Shown here: positions 16,383 to 23,430 of the stretch, piece by piece | Numbering within the stretch: position 1 is the stretch's first letter | How the letters are laid out: each line of letters opens with the position of its first letter | Source: Bacillota bacterium | GTDB taxonomy: Bacteria; Bacillota; Clostridia; Christensenellales; Aristaeellaceae | Assembly: GCA_023402355.1 (NCBI GenBank) | Contig: JAEXCG010000042.1 | Coordinates: forward strand, 1 to 32,409 | Direction of reading: 5' to 3' | Length of the DNA stretch: 32,409 bases | Notes under the pieces: model-generated | What the model saw: the letters and a program-made list of their open reading frames with translations, nothing else | Database searches by the model: none | What the model was told of the DNA's origin: nothing | Made by a program: the position numbers and the translations under genes

Positions 16383-17234
16383 ATGTTCAAGCAAAAGCGC
16401 ATGCTGGCCGTTTTTCTGCTGCCGGGCATGATCGGCCTGCTGATCTTCTACATCCTCCCCTTCTTCGGGGGCATGTACTTCAGCGTCACCGACGGCTCGC
16501 GGCAGAACAATTTTGTCGGCATCGCCAATTACGTGAGCGTCTGGCAGAACCAGATGTTTCAGACGGGCCTACTCAACACCCTGACGCTTTCGCTCATCTG
16601 TGCGCCGGTCATCTTCGTGACGGCCTTTTTTCTGGCCGCGATGCTGCGCACCCTGGGCGACAGTTCCACGGCATACCGCAATATCCTGCTGCTGCCGTAC
16701 CTGATGCCCTCCGCGGCGATGCTGATCCTCTTCCTGATCCTCTTCGACTACGGCGGGCCGATCAACCGCGTGCTTCAGGCGCTGGGGCTCGACCGCGTCC
16801 TGTGGAAGGAGTCGGGCGCCATGCGCGTGCCGGTCGTGGTGCTCTACGTGTGGAAGAACCTGGGCTTCTCCGTGGTCATCTTCTCCTCCGCCCTGCAGGC
16901 GGTGCCAAACGCCCTGTACGAGTACGCCTCGCTCGAGGGCGCCTCGCGCCTTCGCCAGGAAATTTCCATCACGCTGCCCATGATCTCCCCGACCGCGTTC
17001 CTGGTGTTCGTGCTCGCGTGGATCAACGCCTTCAAGATCTTCAAGGAGGTCTTCTTCATCGGCGGCGCTTACCCGGACATGTCGTGTTACACCCTGCAGC
17101 ACTTCATGAACAACATGTTCCAGAAGATCAACTATCAATACGTGACGACGGCGGCCTATTCGTTCGCCGCGATCGTGCTCGTGCTGTTCGGCATCCTGTA
17201 CTTCGCGGAATCGAAAAAGCGCGTGAGCATGTAG
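16383..17234 (+). CDS. Carbohydrate-type ABC transporter permease (MalF-like)
   Basis: A 283-residue integral membrane protein with six hydrophobic segments, of the binding-protein-dependent transport inner-membrane family. It starts FKQKRMLAVFLLPGMIGLL, typical of the MalF/UgpA side of the pair. The cytoplasmic EAA loop, where the ATPase docks, is seen as YEYASLEGASRLRQEISITL followed by PMISP (about 179-203). In the family it forms half of the channel. The start follows AAGGAAGGA; a longer frame from 16305 runs back through the hairpin and is not preferred. It is followed by the second permease after 22 bases. No cognate ATPase gene is present in the window. Confidence 0.92.
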   Translation: MFKQKRMLAVFLLPGMIGLLIFYILPFFGGMYFSVTDGSRQNNFVGIANYVSVWQNQMFQTGLLNTLTLSLICAPVIFVTAFFLAAMLRTLGDSSTAYRNILLLPYLMPSAAMLILFLILFDYGGPINRVLQALGLDRVLWKESGAMRVPVVVLYVWKNLGFSVVIFSSALQAVPNALYEYASLEGASRLRQEISITLPMISPTAFLVFVLAWINAFKIFKEVFFIGGAYPDMSCYTLQHFMNNMFQKINYQYVTTAAYSFAAIVLVLFGILYFAESKKRVSM

Positions 17235-17256
17235 CGCCCAAGGAGGAATTATTTTC

Positions 17257-18120
17257 GTGCTGAGAAGAAAGCACCGCAAAAAGCGGCATCCGTTTTTGCA
17301 CCTGTTCCTGGGCGCGCTCTCCGTGCTGCTGCTCGTGCCGATCGTGTTCACGGTCTTCTATTCGTTCTTCCCCAAGTCGGAGATGAGCGCTTACCTGAAG
17401 ATGCGCGACAATTACGACATCACGCAGCTCCTGCCGATTCTGCTCTCGCCCAAGATCGCGACGCTTCGCCAGTATTACACCATCCTCATCGAGGACCCGA
17501 CCTATCTGAAGCTGTTTTTGAACTCCCTGCTCTACGCGGGGCTGATCCTCGCGGGGCAGGCGGTCTTCGTGCCGATGATGGCCTATTCGCTCAGCCGCTT
17601 CACGTTCAGGGGAAGGGAAGCGATCTTCTTCCTCGTGCTCGCGCTGATGCTGATGCCCTTTCAGGTCACCATGGCGCCCAACGTCATAGCGCTGCGAAGC
17701 CTGGGGCTCATCAACACCGTGTGGGCGGTCGTGCTGCCCATGTGGTTTTCGCCCTTTTACATATTCTTGCTGCGTCAGTTCATGATCGCCATCCCGAACG
17801 AAATGTTCGAGGCCGCGATGATCGACAGCGCGGGCGCCTGGCGGTGCTACTTCGCCGTGATGCTGCCCGTCTGCCGCCCGGTGCTGGGCGCGGCGGTCGC
17901 CCTTTCGTTCGCGGATAGCTGGAACATGGTCGAGCAGCCGCTGGCCTATTTGCAGGACCAGATGCAGATGCCGCTGTCCGTCATGTTCAACAGCCTCACC
18001 GAATCGAACGCGGACGTCGTGTTCGCGGGCGCGGCGCTGTACATCATGCCCATGCTGCTGATCTACCTGTACTTCCAGGAAGACATTCTGCTCGGCGTGC
18101 AGCTTTCGGAGCTGAAATAA
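17257..18120 (+). CDS. Carbohydrate-type ABC transporter permease (MalG-like)
   Basis: A 287-residue membrane protein, the expected partner of the preceding permease. It has six hydrophobic segments and the MalG-type order: VLLLVPIVFTVFYSFFP, then FLNSLLYAGLILAGQAVFVP, LALMLMPFQVTMAPNVIAL and an EAA loop FEAAMIDSAGAWRCYFAVML followed by PVCRP. The start codon is GTG at 17257 behind AAGGAGGAATT. The C-terminal end LLGVQLSELK resembles that of MalG-group proteins. It is followed at 25 bases by the adaptor gene, so the importer channel and the adaptor are probably in one transcript. Confidence 0.92.
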   Translation: MLRRKHRKKRHPFLHLFLGALSVLLLVPIVFTVFYSFFPKSEMSAYLKMRDNYDITQLLPILLSPKIATLRQYYTILIEDPTYLKLFLNSLLYAGLILAGQAVFVPMMAYSLSRFTFRGREAIFFLVLALMLMPFQVTMAPNVIALRSLGLINTVWAVVLPMWFSPFYIFLLRQFMIAIPNEMFEAAMIDSAGAWRCYFAVMLPVCRPVLGAAVALSFADSWNMVEQPLAYLQDQMQMPLSVMFNSLTESNADVVFAGAALYIMPMLLIYLYFQEDILLGVQLSELK

Positions 18121-18145
18121 ACTGCCATTTCGGAGGAAGAAATCC

Positions 18146-19495
18146 ATGAAGAAAATCGCGGTGCGCGGGGCGATCATCCTCGCGATATTGGTGGCGTGCA
18201 GCATGTTCTTCGCGCAGACGATCGTGACCATCACGACGCCGAAGATCAAGCTGGAAGAAGCGCGCCAGGGCAAGTTCGAGGACAAGATGTCGCTTCGCGG
18301 CAAGCTCTACTTTGCAAAGACGGAAAACGTCACGCCCGAGGGACTGGAAAGCGGCTCGTCGATCCAGATCGACAAGCTCAAGGTCAAGGCGGGCGACTTC
18401 GTAACGGCGGGCACGCTGATCGCCACCGCGAAGATCTCCGACAGCTACGACAAGACCGTGGACGAGGCGCGCGAGGCGCTCTCCAAGGCGTACGCGGATT
18501 ACCGCGACAACGAGATCGCCTACATCCGCCTCACGCCCAACACCGATTCGGACAAGAACAGCGCCTACCGCCGCGCCGCGGACGCCGAAATCGAGCTGCA
18601 GGACGCGCAGATCGACCTGCTGACCGCCGCCGCGCAGGCGGGCGTCGTGCTGCCCGCGGACACGTCCAAGTGGGCGGAGATGATCCAGCAAAGCGGCGAT
18701 CCGGCGCTCATCGAGAAGATGGAGGGCGTGATCGACAAGAAGCTGGCGCTCAACAAGGCGAACGACGCCTTCATCGAGACGTACTCCGAGAGCCGCACGA
18801 AGAAGGAGCTGTACGAGTTCATCCAAAAACGCGAGAGCCTGCAAAAGGCGATCGACGAGGCCGAGGAAAAGCTGATCGACCTGGTCGCCAAGAGCGAGGC
18901 GCTGCGCGCCATCCGCGCGCCGCACGACGGCTACATCACGGAAATGAACATCGCGGAGGGCGAGGCCTACGACGGCAGCAAGGCCGCCTACGCCATGAGC
19001 GTGGACTGCGAGCCCGTGCTGCGGGTGGACGTCTCCTCCTCCAAGCGCGAGTTCACCGAGGGCATGCGCGCGGACATCAAGAGCGAGTTTGACGACATCA
19101 AGTCCTCCGTCACGGCCGTGACGCGCGAGGGCACGAGCGAAAAATACCTGCACGTCGCGCTGGAACCAAACACGATCACGAAGCTAGGCGGCCTGCGCAG
19201 CCTGATGGATCAGGAGCTGGACGTCAAGGTCACCTACAAGGCCAAGAATAACTCCACGCTGGTGCCCGCCTCGGCCGTGCGCAACGAGGGCGAAAACCTC
19301 GACTACGTGTACACGGTGGAGTACGCCTATAACTTCTGGGGCACGCAGATGAAGGCGGTCAAGCAGTCGGTGACGGTGCTCGAGCGCAGCGACACGATCG
19401 TCTCCGTGCAGGAGGATTTGCGCGGCACGAAGCTTTGCGACAAGGAAGACCGCGCCATCGAGGACGGCAAGAGCGTCATGGAGTACGTCAACTAA
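18146..19495 (+). CDS. HlyD/RND-type membrane fusion (adaptor) protein
   Basis: A 449-residue protein anchored by one N-terminal helix (about 7-25) with the rest outside the cell. The two halves of a biotinyl-lipoyl-like domain are at about 70-96 (IQIDKLKVKAGDFVTAGTLI) and about 255-290 (IRAPHDGYITEMNIAEGEAY), separated by a long charged helical hairpin (about 98-250). The C-terminal part is a beta-barrel-like region with TLVPASAVRNEGENLDYVYT (VPASAV is typical of this family). In known exporters such adaptors work with MacB- or RND-type pumps. The start follows CGGAGGAAG. Its position between sugar-type permeases and a MacB-like permease is unusual. Confidence 0.86.
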   Translation: MKKIAVRGAIILAILVACSMFFAQTIVTITTPKIKLEEARQGKFEDKMSLRGKLYFAKTENVTPEGLESGSSIQIDKLKVKAGDFVTAGTLIATAKISDSYDKTVDEAREALSKAYADYRDNEIAYIRLTPNTDSDKNSAYRRAADAEIELQDAQIDLLTAAAQAGVVLPADTSKWAEMIQQSGDPALIEKMEGVIDKKLALNKANDAFIETYSESRTKKELYEFIQKRESLQKAIDEAEEKLIDLVAKSEALRAIRAPHDGYITEMNIAEGEAYDGSKAAYAMSVDCEPVLRVDVSSSKREFTEGMRADIKSEFDDIKSSVTAVTREGTSEKYLHVALEPNTITKLGGLRSLMDQELDVKVTYKAKNNSTLVPASAVRNEGENLDYVYTVEYAYNFWGTQMKAVKQSVTVLERSDTIVSVQEDLRGTKLCDKEDRAIEDGKSVMEYVN

Positions 19496-19582
19496 GACGC
19501 CCGCCGCCTTCACCGCCGGGGGACACGCCCTTGGAAATCCCATCAAATGCGCTTTGAAAGCATCCTGAAAGGGGACTCATGT

Positions 19583-20764
19583 ATGCCCAAACGCCCGGCA
19601 AAGCTGGCGGTCTTCGTGCTGCTGCTCGGGGTGCTGCTGTCCGCTTATGCCGTCTATTCGATCTACGCCGTGCCGGGGCTGCTGCAATACGCGGTGCTCG
19701 CGGACGCGGAGACCCCGGCCGATGTGACGGACCCCGACGCGCCCAAACAGGACAGCCGGCTCAAGCAGCGCATGGAATCGCTTTCCGACATGACGGAAAC
19801 CGCGCTCGAGGGCGCGGTGACCGTGCACACGCTGTCCGGCTACGCGCCGCAGGTGACGGTCACGGCCGAGGGGGGAGACGCCGCCTCCGGCGCGCTGAGC
19901 GCGGTGGGGAAACGCTACTTCGAGCTCTACCCCCGCTATCTGCAAAGGGGCCGCCTCTTCTACCCGGAGGAGCTTGAAGACGGCGCGCGCGTCGCGCTGA
20001 TGGACGAGCAGTTCGCGCTCAAGGTCTTCCGCATGGTGGACGTGGTGGGCCGCGAGATCACCGTCGGCGGGGAAACCTACCGCGTCGTGGGCGTTCTGCG
20101 CCATACGCGCAGCGCCGGCGAGGAGACGGAGTACGGCCTCTACCTGCCGCTCGCCGCCGTGGCGGACGTGGGCGGCCCGCAGCTTCAAACGCTGAACTTC
20201 ACCGCGCGCCCGGTCGAAAACGGCGGCGCGATGACGACCTTCAAGTCCGTGGCCACGGGCTGGATGCCCGGGGGCACGCTGTACGACCTGCGCCAGGAGC
20301 AGGTGGGCGCGACGATCTGGCTGCGCTTTTTGCTGTGCGGGCTGGGCTTTGCCGTGTGGGGCTTCCTCGTGGGCCGCTTCACGGACGGCGTGCGCGCCTT
20401 CACCGCGCGCACGAACGCGCGGCTTCGCGAGCGCTACATGGCGCAGATCTTCCCGTGGTTCATCTGGAACATCCTCTGGCGCGCGGTCGCGGTGGCGGCG
20501 CTGGCGATCGCGGCGGCGCTGCTCTTCAACCAGATGCTCTCGCCCGTGTACTTCTACCCGGAGTACATCCCGGCGGTGCTGGTGGAGCCGGAGGACATCG
20601 CCGCGACCTTCTGGAAGCTGCAAAGCCAGAACGGCGCGCAGGTGCTGCTGCGCACGGCGGAGAGCATCCGCGTCGCGTTTTACGCGGGGCTGTGCCGCTG
20701 GGGCGCCGCGCTGACGCTTTCGGGCCTGCTCATCTGGGCGGTGAAGCGCAGGAAGCCCGCATGA
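19583..20764 (+). CDS. MacB/FtsX-like ABC permease with extracytoplasmic domain
   Basis: A 393-residue membrane protein. One helix (about 8-27) is followed by an extracytoplasmic MacB_PCD-like domain (about 70-225) with ELYPRYLQRGRLFYPEELED, GARVALMDEQFALKVF and DVVGREITVGGETYRVVGVL, then three further helices (about 245-268, 292-320, 362-385). This is the FtsX/MacB permease arrangement used by lipoprotein, peptide or macrolide exporters. The start is ATG at 19583 behind AAAGGGGAC; an ATG at 19579 is in a different frame. It sits 88 bases after the adaptor gene, the usual partner, but the ATPase normally fused or next to such permeases is missing. Confidence 0.82.
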   Translation: MPKRPAKLAVFVLLLGVLLSAYAVYSIYAVPGLLQYAVLADAETPADVTDPDAPKQDSRLKQRMESLSDMTETALEGAVTVHTLSGYAPQVTVTAEGGDAASGALSAVGKRYFELYPRYLQRGRLFYPEELEDGARVALMDEQFALKVFRMVDVVGREITVGGETYRVVGVLRHTRSAGEETEYGLYLPLAAVADVGGPQLQTLNFTARPVENGGAMTTFKSVATGWMPGGTLYDLRQEQVGATIWLRFLLCGLGFAVWGFLVGRFTDGVRAFTARTNARLRERYMAQIFPWFIWNILWRAVAVAALAIAAALLFNQMLSPVYFYPEYIPAVLVEPEDIAATFWKLQSQNGAQVLLRTAESIRVAFYAGLCRWGAALTLSGLLIWAVKRRKPA

Positions 20765-20830
20765 ACCGCGGCGTTCGAGTTTAAAAGGGCGCGCGTCCTT
20801 CGCGGCGCGCGATAAAGGAGGCCGGCTTCG

Positions 20831-21064
20831 ATGAAACGGGCGATGATCGGCGGCGTGCTGTCCCTGCTGGGCACGATCTGGGGGATCGCGGCGCTGCTGT
20901 ACGCCGGCAGCCATCTGGTTTCAGCCTGGACGACCCCGCCGGGGAGGTTTTGGTCCACGGTGCTGGAGACGGGCATGGCGTTCCCGCTCTTGTTCTCATT
21001 CGTGCTGCTCGTGCTGGGGCTCGCCGCCATGGGCGTCGAGTACTTTCGGAAGGACAATTCATGA
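20831..21064 (+). CDS. Small two-helix membrane protein, last gene of the transport locus
   Basis: A 77-residue protein with two hydrophobic helices (about 7-28 and 48-68) joined by a short loop (SAWTTPPGRFWSTVLETG). No family was recognised. It has a very good ribosome site (AAAGGAGG) and ends just before a strong terminator. Its place suggests an accessory or stabilising subunit of the permease complex; that is inference. Confidence 0.75.
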   Translation: MKRAMIGGVLSLLGTIWGIAALLYAGSHLVSAWTTPPGRFWSTVLETGMAFPLLFSFVLLVLGLAAMGVEYFRKDNS

Positions 21065-21068
21065 CGTT

Positions 21069-21106
21069 ATCGCCTCTGCGGCCTCGTGCGCAGGGGCGAT
21101 ATTTTT
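21069..21106 (+). terminator. Intrinsic terminator of the transport locus
   Basis: ATCGCCTCTGCG (21069-21080) pairs with CGCAGGGGCGAT (21089-21100) over 12 pairs including one wobble, followed by ATATTTTT. It marks the end of the operon and separates it from the redox operon. Confidence 0.85.
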
Positions 21107-21178
21107 GCGTTTTCATAGCCAGGCGGCGCGATGTATGGTAAACTGTTTCCAAGAGCTACGGCAAAAGGAGGTTTCCCC

Positions 21179-21739
21179 ATGAAAAAACTTGTTTCCATCC
21201 TGCTGTGCGCCTGCCTGCTGGCGCTTTCCTGCGCGCCCGCGCTCTGCGAGGTGCAGACGGTCATGACCCCCGAGCCGCCCAGCCTGCAAAACTTCACGGC
21301 GGCCACGCTTTCGGGCGAGGAGGCCACGCAGGCGCTGTGGGCGCAGGCGGACCTCACGATGGTGAACGTCTGGGCGACCTACTGCACGCCGTGCCTGTCC
21401 GAGATGCCGGACCTGGGCGCGCTCGCCGCCGAGTACGCGGAGGCGGGGGAGGTGCAGATCGTGGGCATCGTCATGGACGTGGTGAACCAGGATCTTCAGA
21501 TCGACGAGGCGCAGGTGGAGCTGGCGCGGGAGATCGTCGAGAAGACGAGCGCGGCGTACACGCACCTGCTGCCCTCGCTGGACCTGATCCTCGCGGCGCT
21601 GCTGGACATCTCCGCCGTGCCGACGACCTTCTTTGTGGACAGGGACGGCAACCGCGTGGGGGAGACCTACCTGGGCGCGAAGGACCTCGACACCTGGCGT
21701 CAGGTGATCGCGGATACGAAGGCGGCCCTGCCGGAATGA
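21179..21739 (+). CDS. TlpA-like thiol-disulfide oxidoreductase (exported thioredoxin fold)
   Basis: A 186-residue exported protein. An N-terminal hydrophobic signal (about 1-22) contains several cysteines (C10, C12, C18), but no clean lipobox, so it may be a lipoprotein or a cleaved secreted protein. The thioredoxin fold carries the active site C69-T-P-C72 in VNVWATYCTPCLSEMP and the cis-proline segment SAVPTTFFVDRDG. Such proteins reduce or oxidise disulfides outside the membrane. The start follows AAAAGGAGG. Its stop overlaps the start of the 49-residue CXXC gene (ATGA), and the polyferredoxin gene follows, so the three form one operon. Confidence 0.93.
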   Translation: MKKLVSILLCACLLALSCAPALCEVQTVMTPEPPSLQNFTAATLSGEEATQALWAQADLTMVNVWATYCTPCLSEMPDLGALAAEYAEAGEVQIVGIVMDVVNQDLQIDEAQVELAREIVEKTSAAYTHLLPSLDLILAALLDISAVPTTFFVDRDGNRVGETYLGAKDLDTWRQVIADTKAALPE

Positions 21740-21885
21740 AAGCGTTTTTCATGCGCAACCGCGCGGCGCTGATCGTCCTGTGCGCGGGCCTCGCCTTCAT
21801 CGCGCTGGGTCTTTTCCGCGGCGAGATGCAGACGGTGTGGCGCAAGGCGGTAAACATCTGCATGGAGTGTGTCGGCATTGGATAA
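21736..21885 (+). CDS. CD1871A-type small CXXC membrane peptide
   Basis: A 49-residue peptide encoded by ATG at 21736, overlapping the TlpA stop as ATGA and ending TAA at 21885. It has one hydrophobic helix (RAALIVLCAGLAFIALGLF, about 9-27) and a C-terminal ICMECVGIG with a CXXC pair (C41, C44). This matches the small 'CD1871A family CXXC motif-containing protein' described from clostridia, which is regularly found between a TlpA-like protein and a 4Fe-4S protein, exactly the arrangement here. Its role is not established; it may pass electrons or thiol equivalents between its two neighbours. Confidence 0.85.
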   Translation: MKAFFMRNRAALIVLCAGLAFIALGLFRGEMQTVWRKAVNICMECVGIG

Positions 21886-22774
21886 GAAGGAAAGAAAGCG
21901 GGCCGGCAGGGCGCGCCTTACGGTGCAGGCGTGCTTTGCCGCGCTCACGAACGGCTACGCGCAGGGCTTTTTGAAGGGCACGATCTTCAAGGGCGCGAGC
22001 AAGGGGCTCTGCCTTCCGGGGCTCAACTGCTACTCGTGCCCCGGCGCGCTGGGCGCTTGCCCCATCGGCGCGATTCAGGCGACGCTGGGCGCGCGCAGCT
22101 ACCGCTTCGCCTTTTACGCCTTCGGCTTTCTGATGGTCGTGGGCGCGGTGCTGGGGCGCGCGGTCTGCGGGTTTCTCTGCCCCTTCGGGCTCGTGCAGGA
22201 CCTGCTGCACCGCATCCCGCTGGGGAAAAAGCGCAAGACCCTGCCCTTCGACCGGGCGCTGCGCTGCCTGAAGTACGTGCTGCTCGGTCTGTTTGTGATC
22301 CTGCTGCCGCTGTGTGTGGTGGACATCGTGGGCCAGGGTCAGCCGTGGTTCTGCAAGTACGTGTGCCCCTCGGGCACGCTGCTGGGCGGCATCCCGCTGC
22401 TGGCGGCCAACGAGGGCCTGCGCGCGGCGGCGGGCTGGCTGTTCACCTGGAAGTTCGTTTTGCTCGCGGCCGTGTGCGCGCTCTCGGTGGTCTTCTACCG
22501 GCCGTTTTGCCGGTACCTTTGCCCGCTGGGCGCGATTTACGGGTTCTTCAACCGCATCGCGCTCTACCGTTACACGGTGGACGCGGACAAGTGCACCGCC
22601 TGCGGGGCCTGCGCACGCGCCTGCGGCTTTGGCATCGAGACGTTTAGAAACCCCAACAGCGCGGAGTGCATCCGCTGCGGCGAGTGCCTGCACGCCTGCC
22701 CCCACGGCGCGATTCACACGACGCTGCGCGCCCCGAAGCGGGGAAGCGTCGAGCAGCCCGCCCGCCCGATGTAA
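21869..22774 (+). CDS. NapH/YccM-like membrane polyferredoxin (4Fe-4S protein)
   Basis: A 301-residue membrane protein with iron-sulfur motifs on both sides of several helices. Seen in order: CLPGLNCYSCPGALGACPIG (48-67), CGFLCPFG (100-107), FCKYVCPSG and FCRYLCPLG (the paired CXXXCP motifs of the NapH family), then two ferredoxin clusters, CTACGACARACGFG and CIRCGECLHACPHG. Known relatives move electrons from quinol or ferredoxin across the membrane. The GTG at 21869 overlaps the small CXXC gene by 17 bases; TTG at 21878 is an alternative start. The operon context suggests it supplies electrons to the exported thioredoxin through the CXXC peptide. Confidence 0.9.
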   Translation: MSALDKKERKRAGRARLTVQACFAALTNGYAQGFLKGTIFKGASKGLCLPGLNCYSCPGALGACPIGAIQATLGARSYRFAFYAFGFLMVVGAVLGRAVCGFLCPFGLVQDLLHRIPLGKKRKTLPFDRALRCLKYVLLGLFVILLPLCVVDIVGQGQPWFCKYVCPSGTLLGGIPLLAANEGLRAAAGWLFTWKFVLLAAVCALSVVFYRPFCRYLCPLGAIYGFFNRIALYRYTVDADKCTACGACARACGFGIETFRNPNSAECIRCGECLHACPHGAIHTTLRAPKRGSVEQPARPM

Positions 22775-22785
22775 ATTGAGGACGC

Positions 22786-22828
22786 AAAGCGCCCCCGGCT
22801 TTCCAAGCAGAAAAGCCGGGGGCGCTTT
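22786..22828. terminator. Bidirectional intrinsic terminator between convergent genes
   Basis: AAAGCGCCCCCGGCTTT (22786-22802) pairs perfectly over 17 bases with 22812-22828. The stem's A/T ends give short T runs on both strands, as expected between the convergent polyferredoxin and YhcH-like genes. Confidence 0.85.
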
Positions 22829-22836
22829 CAGGCCGG

Positions 22837-23286
22837 TCATTCTTCCTTGAGCGGAATCTTGATGACGACCTTCTTGTAGTGCTTTTGGAATTCATTGTGG
22901 CAGCAGGCCTTGTGCCCGTCGGAGGGGAAGAGGATCGAGAAGTTGCCGGGCTTCACGCTGACGGTGGTGCACGGGCCGGTCAGGAAGTAGATGTCCTTCT
23001 CCGGGTCGTACTCGGAAACGGGCTCCAGCTCCTGCACGTGCGCCCAGGCCATGCGCTCGCCGCCCGCAAAGCAGTATTGCAGGTCGATGTACTTCTTGTG
23101 CGCCTCGAGCTGCACGTCTCGAATCTGGCGGGTGTCGCCCTCGGAAACCATGGCGTACATGCCGCCGGACAGCTCGTAACGGCCGGGGTTGAGCGTGTCG
23201 CTCTCCGCGAGGAACGCGAACGCTTCCTCCATCATGGGATGCAGGCCATAATAACGCTCCTGCTCTTCTATGCGATCAAAGACCAT
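22837..23286 (-). CDS. YhcH/YjgK/YiaL-family protein (NanQ-like anomerase)
   Basis: A 149-residue cupin-like protein of the DUF386 family. The family motifs are present: EAHKKYIDLQYCFAGGERM (about 81-99) and GNFSILFPSDGHKACCH (about 113-129), with the metal- or substrate-binding glutamate, histidine and aspartate residues. E. coli YhcH (NanQ) belongs to this family and speeds anomer conversion of N-acetylneuraminate. The start at 23286 follows GGGAGGTC. It has its own promoter and terminator. The lyase at 9122-10006 is a plausible pathway partner, but relatives act on other sugars too. Confidence 0.88.
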   Translation of the reverse strand: MVFDRIEEQERYYGLHPMMEEAFAFLAESDTLNPGRYELSGGMYAMVSEGDTRQIRDVQLEAHKKYIDLQYCFAGGERMAWAHVQELEPVSEYDPEKDIYFLTGPCTTVSVKPGNFSILFPSDGHKACCHNEFQKHYKKVVIKIPLKEE

Positions 23287-23315
23287 GTCAAAGACCTCCC
23301 TTGCAATGTGCCTTT

Positions 23316-23345
23316 ATCATACCATAAGAATAGAATCGATGTCAA
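23316..23345 (-). promoter_or_regulatory. Promoter of the YhcH-like gene
   Basis: Minus-strand TTGACA (23340-23345), 18 bases, TATGAT (23316-23321). The short leader to the ATG at 23286 is about 24 bases. Confidence 0.75.
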
Positions 23346-23368
23346 CTTGCGCGGGCCCCGTCTGCCCG

Positions 23369-23397
23369 TTGCAAAAGGCGGGCCGATGCGCTATACT
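23369..23397 (+). promoter_or_regulatory. Promoter of the polytopic membrane-protein gene
   Basis: TTGCAA (23369-23374), 17 bases, TATACT (23392-23397), 33 bases ahead of the ATG at 23431. It is divergent from the YhcH promoter. Confidence 0.65.
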
Positions 23398-23430
23398 CAA
23401 AGGACTAAAACGACCGGAGGGGGAACGCAC

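Noticed and set aside
13608..16394. 928-codon minus-strand open frame opposite the second binding-protein gene
   Set aside because: It mirrors the GC-rich codon pattern of the plus-strand gene and shows no domain, signal or ribosome site.
11400..21064. An ATPase subunit hidden in the transport locus
   Set aside because: No Walker A (GxxGxGKS/T) with an LSGGQ signature was found in any plus-strand frame of the locus or elsewhere in the window.
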